Source: Sciurus carolinensis
Taxonomy: Eukaryota; Chordata; Mammalia; Rodentia; Sciuridae
Assembly (NCBI RefSeq): GCF_902686445.1
Contig: NC_062213.1
Coordinates: forward strand, 53,922,268-53,986,267
DNA length: 64,000 nucleotides
Reading direction: 5' to 3'
The position numbers and the translations under genes are program-made. The notes under the pieces were generated by a model. It did no database searches, was not told the origin of the DNA, and saw nothing but the letters and a program-made list of their open reading frames with translations. This document shows positions 35,885 to 46,990 of the stretch, in pieces (the first letter of the stretch is position 1; every line of letters starts with the position of its first letter).

Positions 35885-36010
35885 CACTCTTGTTTTATTT
35901 CCTCTACTAAGCTTAATTCTCTGAGGCTGGGGTCAGGCTTAATTCATTTTCATATAACTCATGGTGCCTCCCATAGAGATTGGCACATAATAGTCACTTA
36001 GAATATGCTA
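35885..36010 (+). mobile_element. L2 LINE 3' end
   Basis: The order 'tctgaggctggggtcagg', 'atggtgcctcccatagagattggcacataatagtcacttagaatatgct' follows the L2 3' end (gggcagggacc...agtgcctggcacatagtaggtgctcaataaat). Confidence 0.7.
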
Positions 36011-37474
36011 ATTGATTTTCATGTTTATGTCCTACTGAGTTCAAACTGTTCAACAAATCAGTTACCAAATTTTACTTGAGATCTGCCTCTGGAAAAGAGC
36101 AATTTTGAATGTATAGTTACCGATAAACACATTTATTGTGATCAGGGGAGTTTAAAAAAAATGTTTAAATGCTATTAAGAATAGTTTCAGCTCTGGCAAT
36201 CAACATGCTAAGCCTACAAAAATGTCTCGGTTATTGGCACTAAGGCATTTGATCCTCATGTGTCTTGATTTCAAGGCTGAGCCACACTGGCATTGATCGG
36301 CAGGAGCTCAGGAGAAAAGGAAAGAAAGCTGCTTGCTCTTTAAACAGCAGGATTTCTCTGCTGGGAATGGCTCACTGTGAAGTCTGTATTCTTGGTTTTT
36401 GTCCTTTGTGGATGAATTTATGGTAACTTCCAGGAATAGGGGCTTATGAGCATGCATTAAATTTCACAAAAAAACATCAGACAGGTCAGATTTTTGAGAT
36501 TTTCACCTATTTCTTTCTAGTTAAGTTGTTGCCATTCAGAAAAGAAAAGAGGAATGTTGCTGTTGAAATGGCCACAAGTTGACATTTGAAACAAATGGAA
36601 TATAAATAACTTAAATCTATAAAAACAATCTTTCTTTAAAACTCAGAAAGAAGCTGATGATCTTTAAGGTCATGTGAACTGCAAATGCAGCTTTCTAGTT
36701 GTGTGTGGACTTTCACAACATGCTTATTTTTTGTTTTTGATAATATTATTTCATATAATACTTATGACTAATAATAATAATAGTATTTTTAAAGTGAGTA
36801 GACAAGGTTATAATAAATGAGGCTATTAAATTATCTGAACCAGGGCATCATGCATGCTCATAATCTATTTTATGTTACAGTTATTATAACCTATGCCTTA
36901 TTACATCTTAACTCATCATTAAGGTGAGTTTCCTAAGCCCAGAACATGTTTCAGAAGATCAGGGCTCTTTATTTGGGTACTGATTCAGTTTAGGAAGTTC
37001 AACTATCCCCCAAATCTTTTTTCCTGTGCAGATACTAGTGATGAGAGAGCTGGAAGGCAAAGGGAATTCAAAACCGTTTTGTTTTTAAATATTAAAATTA
37101 AAATGTTGAAGTCTAAGTCTTTGACTTTCACTAGCAAATTATTGAAATGGTTCAATTTTTAGAACAAATTTCTTACTGAATTTGAGATGTGTTCATATAA
37201 CTTCAAAACTAGATGCAGTACTATTTCTTCTTTACCAAGTAAAAGGGAAGATACCTGGTGTCACTTAGGAACAACATCACACATAGAGTATACATTGCAG
37301 AATTCCAAAATATTTTGTGGTAATTTTGAGTAAACCAAGCAAGTTGAAAAACTGAAAAATAAAAGGAAGAAAGAACACTGTAGGTACAGTTTGTATTCTT
37401 TTATCTCAGTTATGCAATAGAACCCAGTTAATCAACTCACTAATCAGTACCTTGTTGTGTGGGCCTTCAAGTTT
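36011..37474. other. Unassigned DNA
   Basis: Nothing is assigned. Bases 36180-36420 are less AT-rich than the surroundings and free of recognisable repeats (see findings). Confidence 0.45.
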
Positions 37475-37491
37475 AAAAGAAATTTATCTTC

Positions 37492-37659
37492 AAATGCCAT
37501 AATATTATTATTCTTTGTGGCTGAATAATATTCCATTGTGTATATATACCACAGATGAATCTACATCGTGCACAACCATAGAAACGAAAAGTTGTACCCC
37601 ATTTGTGTACGATGAATCAAAATGCAGTCTGTAAAAATAAAAAATAAATAAATAAATAG
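37492..37659 (+). mobile_element. Very short twin-primed L1
   Basis: Bases 37492-37553 are L1 ORF2-end sequence in reverse ('tttgtggctgaataatattcc'). Bases 37554-37659 are the L1 3' UTR in plus orientation with an A-rich tail (aataaataaataaata). A perfect 17-bp target duplication aaaagaaatttatcttc flanks it at 37475-37491 and 37660-37676. Confidence 0.92.
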
Positions 37660-37676
37660 AAAAGAAATTTATCTTC

Positions 37677-40000
37677 TATGAATTTACTGAAATTAAACCA
37701 AAGCCACTGATTTATGGCATCAACTCTTCTTAATTAACAGATAATTTAATATCCACATTTATTCTAATATTTTACTTACTTTAGAAATGCTAATATTATT
37801 AGTCATAAGTACTATACTAAAAGTTTCTATCCTAATACACTATAAGAAAGGTTAAGTCACAATTCTTACAAGCACCTGCTTTTTGTCCATGTATTTTAAT
37901 AATACAGCACTTAAAATAGATACAATAAATCTGAAAATAAAATCACTTTCACATTATGATGTTTGCATTCAAGCTTCAAGGAAAATTATCATGTAATGAT
38001 AATTACATCACATGATAGTGTGATGATGACATTTATTTCCAGGTGAAAAGTCAAGCAGAGAAGACTTCAAAGAATATGCCCATTTCTAGTATGCAAAAGG
38101 AGGTCAGAATTAAGATAAATCACATTTACTTTCAGTTTTTGCAGTTTGCTTCTCTTGGCACTTTTCAGCTAATACATAGTTTGGATTATTGAGTCAGAAT
38201 TTTCTGGTATAATTATTTTAAATGATTTTTACATCTCCAGAAATTATTATAAAAAGTAAAGTAAAACAATGTCATAAAATCTCATTTTATGTATTATGGG
38301 TTAAACTTTTATTTTAGTGAATACTTTTTTCTTTTTTTCTCTTTTTTTTTCTTCAGCCCTGGGGATCAAACCCAGGACTGAGCTACACCTCCATTCCATC
38401 CATGTAGGTTTAAAGAATGAATTATACACAAAATAAAACTTGGGTCACGGTTGATTTGAATTTAATTTTGTTTCAGAAAACATGACTGTTACCATTCTTA
38501 ACATTATGATGAAGCGATATTTGAAAATAGTAGCACTGGTTAAGGAAACTATTGTTTAGTTTATTCCAGTTATTATGAATAAAGAGGAAGATTTTTAATT
38601 GTATATTACATGAAAAGATTTCAGGAATTCTCAGGATTCAGTTATGCAACATTTCATACTAAAGGGTTTGAACGAAGATAAAAATAATACTATTTTCTAT
38701 GTGCAGTTTACACTTACAAAGGATTCAGTCCTACATTTTTTTAGATTGAAATAACTTCAGATGTGGTGTAAGTACATTTTTTGAGTCATTTATCAGTCCA
38801 AGGTGGCACAACACTAGAAAGCTTTTGACATGTATTACTACCAAGGAACTTGTATAGATAGATGTACTCATGTGACAAGTAAAAAAAATGCATCATATAT
38901 ATTTATATATATATATGTCATAGATATATGTATTTATCATGTATATATATATATTGATCTGACTTCTAAAGATTCAGATTAATATAATATTTTTATTGTT
39001 GTTTCCAAAAAAACAAAAAATTCTACTCTTCTTAAAATGCATTACAAACAAAAACTCTCTTATCTTTTTAAATATTTAATTAAAATATTGATAATAATAC
39101 TAAATTTTTTCAAGAGAACTCAGACTACTTGAAATTTGTTAAATTAAGTTTATTTCTGTGGCCTTGCCTGTCTGCATTATGATTTCATTAAAACAGGGGA
39201 TCATAGAGATCTTCATTTGGGTAAATTTTAGTGTTACTTTAATATCATTAGCAATCCTCAGTTTGATTAGTTTGATAATCAAAATTATACAGCAATAGGT
39301 TAACTTTCTTATTTCCGGAGAGTATATGTCTCCTAGTACACCAATAATACTACATATTCTGTGCTTTGCTGGACTTTTATTTCAGAAAGCTTTTATCTTG
39401 TTTCTCTAATCTCCATTACTGTTTGTCTCCTTTGGATTTATCCCACACAATAGGGTTAATGGATTCTGACATTTTCTTTCACACTGTGGGTCTACAATAT
39501 TTTTATAACACAAATCTAAAATATCGGCAATCATGATCACATATATTCTCACAAAGTCAATTTCATTTTGAAACAAGAGTTTATTTAAAAACAGCACAGC
39601 ATTGTAGCACTTTTGAGATTAAGATTTGCATTTTCTTGGTTATTACTGAATTTGAGCCCCATATAATATATACTTGCTGGCAAACTGTATTTAATACTGC
39701 CTATTTACTTAATAATTTGTCTTGTCAGCATTTAAAGTTCCTTGTGTGTCAATTCTCTGCCCTTTGTGTTATGACTGTCCATTTCTCCATCTCTTATGTC
39801 TGTGATAACTTTGATCAGACCCAAAACGTATCCATTTCCAATTTTAATACCCAGTGTTAAGGATCACTAGATATGCTTTCTTCCTATGAATTATAATGCC
39901 AGAATCAACTGTCCAAGAGCTTTAAAAGGGGAGTATTTCTCAAAATAGCCCATTAACTTGTCTCACACACTCTGATATATTTCCCTTGCTAAAAACACAG
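37677..40000. other. Mostly unassigned AT-rich DNA
   Basis: It contains an ID SINE fragment (38329-38398) and a TA-rich patch at 38897-38953. No other features are seen. Confidence 0.5.
38329..38398 (-). mobile_element. ID-type SINE fragment
   Basis: T/C-rich tail, then 'gccctggggatcaaacccagg' and 'actgagctacacctccattcc'. The middle of the ID body is deleted. Confidence 0.8.
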
Positions 40001-40019
40001 TAATATTTTCAATGCAAGC

Positions 40020-40495
40020 CAGAGAATGATGATCTGTTTTAGAATCCCTCAATGGTGTTTCACTGTTGTTAGGATAAAGGTCTGAGTCCAGGATGTCACT
40101 CATAAAAACACCTGATACCTTCTTATGAAAGCCATGATTCCCCTTCTCCCACAGGCTTTCCCTGCCTCTCTTGGCTGTTTTCTTCCACTCAGAGACTCTA
40201 TTCTTCCAAACCCTTTCCAGTTTCCAAATTTGCACTTTTTTGAGAATGACTTCCTTTCTCTCTCATACCTGGCTATGTACCTCAGCAGTATTCTCAGAGA
40301 TCCATAGACTTTGCATCTCTTGCCCCAGTTGGGATTATCTAATTATTCATGGCATTGTATCTTAATCAATGTTGTTTCTTCTAGACTTTTGGTGTTATGA
40401 GAACAGGAACATCATCAGTCTGGTTCACCCTGGGATCATTCTTGTTAGCAGAAGTCCAGTACCTGGTCAATATTTAGTGGAATAAATAAAGGGAT
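40020..40495 (+). mobile_element. L2 LINE 3' region
   Basis: Collinear L2 landmarks: 'ccctcaatggtgtttcactgttgttaggataaaggtc' (family ccattgcctacaggataaagtc), 'tttccctgcctctcttgg', 'ttctagacttttggtgttatgagaacaggaac', 'ccagtacctggtcaatatttagtggaataaata'. Ancient and broken; the plus frames over it are chance. Confidence 0.78.
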
Positions 40496-40703
40496 ACTCA
40501 ATGTTATGCAACAGAGGACCAAATCAAATTAAATAGTTTTCAATAATGCAGGAATGTTTGGAGACTTACATACAAGCTTGCATTCTGGCTTTCAAAGGAA
40601 GTGATACAGTTTAAGTCCACATTCCCTTTGCTACACTTTCAGAAACCTTTCAAAACAAAATTGTTTTAGCTTAATCAAGTTGCTAATAGGACTTGCACTA
40701 AAC

Positions 40704-40909
40704 TTGTTACCCTATATACATGTATGATTACACTACCGGTGTGACTCTACACCAAGTACAGTCAGAGGAATGAGAAGTTATGTTCCATTTGTACAGTGTA
40801 TCACATACTTTTTACTTTCATGTGTAACTAATTAGAACAATTTTTTTTTTTTAAAGGAGAGACTCAGTCATGTTTTAGTCCCGTCTGTCTTTCCCCCTAC
40901 TTTCACATA
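40704..40909 (-). repeat. Left arm of a perfect inverted repeat
   Basis: The reverse complement equals 41206-41409 except that a T-run is 12 here and 10 there. The outer end is abrupt ('cactaaac|ttgttaccc'), with no L1 continuation, so this arm is probably the copy. Confidence 0.95.
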
Positions 40910-41205
40910 TGAGATGGCCTATGGCCTTTATTTTGTTTCATATTTAGTGTGAATACTCATACGTAGTGTGTGGAGAATTGACTCACATTGTTTATGAACT
41001 GCCTTCCTTTTTCAAAATCAGAGGAAAACAATTCCAACTAATTTATCATGTTCACAAGAGATATAGTAAGGTATTCCAGGGCACAATATAGAAGTGTTCA
41101 ACTTTATGTACATGAGGACATTTATTTTCTACTACTCATCTTGATATCGCCAAGAAGTGTTCAAGGAAATAAACTTTTGTAGAAAGTGAAAAGACTGGTG
41201 GAGAG

Positions 41206-41409
41206 TATGTGAAAGTAGGGGGAAAGACAGACGGGACTAAAACATGACTGAGTCTCTCCTTTAAAAAAAAAATTGTTCTAATTAGTTACACATGAAAGTA
41301 AAAAGTATGTGATACACTGTACAAATGGAACATAACTTCTCATTCCTCTGACTGTACTTGGTGTAGAGTCACACCGGTAGTGTAATCATACATGTATATA
41401 GGGTAACAA
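41206..41409 (+). repeat. Right arm of a perfect inverted repeat
   Basis: It holds a 5' flank ('tatgtgaaagtaggggg') and the terminal 3' UTR of the minus-strand L1. The L1 continues beyond 41410, so this arm is in its natural context. The spacer between the arms is 296 bp (40910-41205) and not recognised. Confidence 0.95.
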
Positions 41410-42909
41410 TGTCTTTCTCATTCCACTTACCTTCCCACCCATCCTCTCACTCCACTCTGCCCAATCCAAATATCCTTCCTCCCTACCCTGTCCCCCCCAC
41501 CAATATGGATGAGCATCCTCTTATCAGAGAAAACATTTGAAGCTTTGGCTTATTTTGCTTACCATGATAATTTTCAGCTTAATATAGATAGTTTTTACAA
41601 TGTTAAGATATGTTTTTACTCTCCCTAGTTTTTCTAGTGTTTTGAACATGAAGGGATGCTGTATTTTGTCAAATGCCTTTTATGCATCTATTGAGATGAT
41701 CATGATTCTTATCTTTACATCTATTGATGTGATGAATTACATTGATTGATTTCCATGTGTTGAATCAACGTTGCATTGCTGGGTGAATCCCACTTGATCA
41801 TGGTGCACTATCTTTTTAATATGTTTTTGTATGCAATTTGCCAGAATTTTATTGAGAATTTTTGCATCTATGCTCATCAGGGATATTGATCTGAAGTTTT
41901 CCTTCCTTGATGTGTCTTTGTCTAGTTTTGATAACAGGGTGATACTAGCCTCATAGAATTAGTTTGGAAGAATTCCCTCCATTTCTGTTTCTTGGAATAC
42001 TTTCAGGAGCATTGGTTTTAAGTATTCTTTGAAGGTCTTGTAGAACTCGACTGAGAATCTGAGAATCCGTCTGGTCCTGGACTTTTCTTGGTTGGTATGT
42101 TTTTGATGGTGTCTTATATTTCATTGTTTGAAATTGATTTGTTTAAATTGTCTATGTTCTCCTGATTTAGTTTTGGTAGATAATATGTCTCTGAAAATTT
42201 GTTAATGTCTTTGAGATTTTCTATTTTTATTGGAGTATAAATTTTCAAAATAGTTTCTAATTATCTTCTGTGTTTCAGAAGTGTCCATCATGATAGTTCC
42301 TTTTTCATTATGAATTTTGATAATTTGAGTTTTCTCTCTCTCTTCATTAGAATAGCTAAGGGCTTTCAATTTTATTTACTTTTTCAAAGAACCAACTTTT
42401 CATTTGGTCAATTTTTTGAATTGTTTCTTTTGTTTCAATTTAATTGATTTTTAGCTCTGATTTTAATTATTTCCTGTCTTCTACTTCTTTTAGTGTTGAT
42501 TGTTCTTCCTTTTTGAGATGTGATGCTAGGTCATTTATTTGCTAATTTTTTTCTTTTAATGAGTGAGCTCAAAGCAGTGAACTTTCCTCTTAGCCTTCAT
42601 AGTGTGCCAGAGATTTTGATATGTTGCATCTGCATTCTCATTTACTTTTAAGTATTTTTTTTTTATTTATTCACTGATTTTCCCTGCTATTCATTTGTTA
42701 TTCAATGGCATGTTATTTAGTCTTCAAGAGTTAGAGTAGCTTCTATTTTTTATTTTATCATTGATTTCTTATTTCATTCCATTGTGATCTGATAGAATGT
42801 AGGGTAGTATTTCTATTTTTTTAGAAATAGAAATTCGATAAGAGTTGCTTTGTGGCATAACATATGGTCTATTGTATAGAAGGATCCATGTGCTATTGAG
42901 AATAAAAGT

Positions 42910-43216
42910 ATTAATGTGTCTTGGTGTGGTTCTGTTCTAATTTTGTACATTTGGGGTCCTCTAAGTCTCTTGTAGTTGATTTTCCATTGCACTCTCTTTT
43001 AAAAATTTGTTTATTGTTTGTTCTTTTGTTCTATTTAATTATGCATGGCAGCAGAATACATTTTGATTCATTGTACACAGAGTACAACTTTTCATTTCTC
43101 AGTTTGTATACAATGTAGAGTCACACCATATGTGTAATCATACATGTACGTAGGGTAATGATATTTGTCTCATTCCATCACTTTTATTCTCAATAGCACA
43201 TGGATCCTTCTATACA
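42910..43216. repeat. Complex templated insertion in the L1
   Basis: Bases 42911-43177 are a direct copy of 44016-44274, differing by an 8-bp gain (a tandem 'ttttgttc'). Bases 43180-43216 are the reverse complement of 42873-42909 (37 bp, perfect). On both sides the L1 reads normally. The direct copy includes the junction between the old L1 and the young L1 tail, so the event came after the young L1 inserted. Confidence 0.93.
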
Positions 43217-44101
43217 TAGACATGTAGATGCTCCACTGTTCGTGACATAAATATTTACAATTGTTATGTCTTGTTGATGTGTAATCCCCTTAAGTAGAAT
43301 GAAAAGGCCTTCTTTATCCCTGCTGACTCACTTTGACTCGAAGTTCACTTTATCTGATACGAGGTTTGAAACCCTGCTTGCTTATATAGTCCATGTGAGT
43401 GATGTTTTCTCCCAACCTATCACCTTTAGTCTATGGATGCCTTTTTCTAGGAGGTGAATCTTCTGAAGACAGCATGTTGTTGGGTCTTTTTTAAAAAATC
43501 CATTCTGTCACACTATGTCTTTTGATTGATGAGTTTAGGCCATTAACATTCAGGATTATTATTGAGCTATTATTTGTATTCCCAGTAATTTTGGTTTATT
43601 TTAGGTTTTTAACTTGACTTATTTTCTCCTTTGCTTGACTTTTCCTTTTGTGTAGCTTCTCCCTTTGCTGTTTTTTATTTTATTTTATTTTTTCATTTCC
43701 TCCTCATAGAATATTTTGCTGAGACAGTTCTGTAGTGCAGTTTTTCTAGATGTGACTTCTTTTAGCTTCAGTTTTTCATGGAAGATTTTTATTTCATCTT
43801 CAAATCTGAAATTTAGTTTTGCTGGATATAAAATTCTTGGTTGGCATTCATTTTCTTTCAGAGCTTGATATATGTTATTCCAGGACTTTTGGTATTGAGG
43901 GTCTTGGTTGAGAAATAATCTGAGATCTGAATTGTTTTTCCCCTACCTATTTTGAATTTTTTCTCTTTCAGCCTTTAAAATACTATCTTTATTCTGTTTG
44001 TTGGTCATTCTCATTTTAATGTGTCTTGGTGTGGTTCTGTTCTAATTTTGTACATTTGGGGTCCTCTAAGTCTCTTGTAGTTGATTTTCCATTGCACTCT
44101 C

Positions 44102-44857
44102 TTTTAAAAATTTGTTTATTGTTTGTTCTATTTAATTATGCATGGCAGCAGAATACATTTTGATTCATTGTACACAGAGTACAACTTTTCATTTCTCAGT
44201 TTGTATACAATGTAGAGTCACACCATATGTGTAATCATACATGTACGTAGGGTAATGATATTTGTCTCATTCCACCATGTTTCCTTCCCCCTGCCCCTTT
44301 CCCTCCCCTATTTCCCTCTACACAATCCAAAGTTTCTCCATTTTTCCCTTCCCTACTCCTGCTGCCCTTATGTGTGGCAACCACTTATCAGAGAACATAT
44401 TCGGCCTTTTGTTTGTTGGAATTGGCTTATTTCACTTAGCAAGATATTCTTCAAATCCATCCATTTTCCTGCAAATGTCATAAGTTTATCCTTCTTTATG
44501 ACTGAATAATATTCCATTGTGTATATATACCACAGTTTCTTTTCCATTCATCTATTGAAGGGCATCTCGGTTGGTTCCACCATCTAGCTATTGTGAATTG
44601 AACTGCTATAAACATTGATGTGGCTGCCTCACTGTAGTATGCAGATTTTAAGTCCTCTGGGTATAGGCCAAGGAGTGGGATAGATGAGTTAAATGGTGGG
44701 TCCATTTCAAGTTTTCTGAGGAATCTCCATACTGCTTTCCAGAGTGGCTTCACTAATTTGCAATACCACCAGCAATGTATGAGTATACCTTTTTCCCCAC
44801 ATCCTCATCAACACCTGGAGATTTGGGAAATTTTCTGATATTTTGTCATTGTAAAGA
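44102..44857 (-). mobile_element. Younger 5'-truncated L1 nested in the older L1
   Basis: A T-rich tail, then a full 3' UTR ('atgcatggcagcagaataca', 'tagagtcacaccatatgtg') and ORF2 C-terminal sequence ('ctgaataatattccattgtg', 'gcaataccaccagcaatgta'), ending near 44857 where old-L1 sequence resumes. The minus frame at 44496-44753 ([20 protein letters not shown]) is an ORF2 C-terminal piece without function. Confidence 0.85.
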
Positions 44858-45132
44858 TTGTGCAATCCTTTGGTTTATGTCTCCACACCTCCATCTATCC
44901 CAATAAGTCTTAAATTTGGACTTCCATGTTATTCCATATTTCTTGGAAATTCTGTCCATGGTTTCTTACCATCTTCTTTGTATGGTCAGTTTTATTTTCA
45001 AGAGTATATATTTTATGTTTATTGCCTGAGGGTCTGTCTTCCAAGTTGTTTAGTCTATTGTGATACTTTCCAAGGAATTTTTAATTAGGTTTATTATTTC
45101 CTTCTTTTTGAGGACTTCTGTTTGATTCCTTT

Positions 45133-45351
45133 TTATAATCTCTGCCTCTTTTTGAGGAGATCTTTCATTTCCTGTATTTTCTCTCTTATACCATTCTTTA
45201 TTTCAATAATCAGTTTAACTATGCACCTTCTAAACTTCTTCTCTGACATTTCTTCTAATGTGTTGTCTATGGATTCTATTGTTGGAGCATCTTGGTTTGT
45301 TGGAGGTGCTTTGTTCCCTCCTTTTTTCATGTTGTTTGTGTGTCTTCCCAT
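45133..45351 (-). pseudogene. L1 ORF1 N-terminal remnant
   Basis: A 72-codon frame begins MGRHTNNMKKGGNKAPP, a basic start followed by TIESIDNTLEEMSEKKFRRCIVKLI, which is predicted to form the start of a coiled coil. The placement fits L1 ORF1, the RNA-binding chaperone of the LINE-1 particle: it is the first ORF after the 5' UTR on the minus strand. It lacks the RRM and C-terminal domains and ends in a stop near 45133. In living L1s ORF1 protein trimerises through this coiled coil. Non-functional here. Confidence 0.75.
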
Positions 45352-46990
45352 CTAGCAGTATGAATCTGAGGCAGTACAGTTTCTATCCTGTAGACTTACA
45401 GTGTCCCTCAAGGCTTCTAGTACCTTACCTTTAAGGGGAAGACCAATATTAGCAGCACTGAATGCAAACAATATACAGTCTTAAAACAAATAGCTTCTAT
45501 TGAGGCATCTACAGTTTTGTCACAATAAACAGAAATAATTATTGTCTACAATATAAACAGTAGTTTTGCTAAAAGGGTACAACATTTCAAATGAGGGAAC
45601 AGAAGTAGTGTAGGACATGATTTTTATGAGGTAGAAGGAGAGAAAATAGAAGTAAAAATTTATAGTAAGAGTGAAAGAGTATTTATTAGGGATTGGCTGT
45701 TCATGTGAGAGAAAAGAGAAGGAGGAACTAGGGAGACAGATAAGTGCAAGACAAAATATATACAGATTGTTTTAAAAAAGGAAAAATACAATACAACAAA
45801 AGTGTAATATACAATTCATACATCTAATTCCTCAATAAATTGATGCATGAAAAATACTTGGATTCAAAGATGGTAGAGGTGTGAGAGAAAGGGGTAAAGA
45901 AAAGGAGAGTCTCAATGGAACATTGAACCGTTGTTTCTGTTAGCTTTCAAAAATTTTCTCAGCTTCCTTTTTGCACCAGTAAGTGGGGTTGTCTGATGTT
46001 TGATGGTAGCTCCAGTCCCCTGGCTACTTCCGAGCTGACAGCAATATGACCTTACACCCTCTTCCTGTCTTCCCACCCACTGTAACCAGTCCCTCTGTCC
46101 CTGTGCACTTCAGGACTCACTGAGGTGGAAAGAGTCCCATTTTCTCCAGTTTCTCCAACCTGTGCTCCCATGAGGAAGTGCCCTTAGTCTCCAGCTTTCC
46201 ACAGCCTGACAGGCTCATTCTGGCCTACACAGACCCAGCTACAATCTGATGGATCTGGCCTTCAGATTCCCCATGCTCAGCCTTGTTGTAGTTCTGAGAT
46301 CTCAGTGCAATTTTAACTTGCATAGAGACCACCAGGGATGCACTCACACAAAGGAGTGACCCTGCAAAGATGCAGCCAGACGGCAGCCACTAGCACAACC
46401 AGAAGGAAAACCTCAGGTGCAACCAGACCTGCAGGTTCCCGGACGATAGATATCCAGGCCCTGACAGGTATCTCCAGACAGAGGTGGCCACACTCCCAAA
46501 TGGCAGAGGTGGTGGTGGCAAACCTTCAGGGACTTGACCCTGGACTCCCAATCCCTTTCTAGTGTCCCCAGATGTCAGTGGACTTGTGTAACCAAACCTG
46601 TGAGTACCCTGAAAATGGATTTCCAGGCAGCAGTAGACAGTGGACAATCTGTCAGCAGATGGCAGGCAGTCTGTGGGCAAACAGGGAGTGGCAGGCCACA
46701 GTCAGGAGAAAGGCAGGCTATAGGCAGGCAAAATGTGGGCAAGTGGAGGATGATCAAGGTAATTGACAAGTGATCTTGGTGTTGGGCTTCCAGGCCCTGG
46801 TCAGTGTTCCAAGATGGAGGTTGCCCCTCAAGATGGCTATGACAGTGACTGCAGAGTCCCAGGATGGATGTGACTGCTGAGCAGCAGCTGTGGGCAGCTC
46901 AGTGATGGTGGGTGATCACATTCATAGATAAGGAGCCTACAGCGCAGAGATCTGTGTAGCACCTATAACTATATTCTCTGGATTATCACT
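45352..46990 (-). promoter_or_regulatory. L1 5' UTR (internal promoter region), decayed
   Basis: It lies directly upstream of the ORF1 start. The distal part (about 45970-46900) is GC-richer and repetitive ('gcaggcagtctgtgggcaaac', 'ccaagatggaggttgcccctc'), which is usual for L1 internal promoters. Activity cannot be judged. Open frames on both strands here are not genes. Confidence 0.6.

Larger units (their letters stand above)
41262..46990 (-). mobile_element. Near full-length L1 (3' end left, 5' UTR right), broken
   Basis: From left to right on the plus strand: 3' UTR (41262-41575); a jump into ORF2 reverse-transcriptase-region sequence ('gcatctattgagatgatcat' near 41686), indicating an internal deletion; ORF2 5' part to about 43650; the ORF1 region to 45351; then a 5' UTR with GC-richer sequence to about 46990. 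A templated insertion (42910-43216) and a younger L1 (44102-44857) interrupt it. Both ORFs contain many stops. It is possible that 41262-41575 belongs to a separate L1. The 5' end is approximate. Confidence 0.75.

Noticed and set aside
46338..46773. Overlapping frames of 64-96 codons on both strands
   Set aside because: They lie in the GC-richer L1 5' UTR; open frames on both strands there reflect composition.
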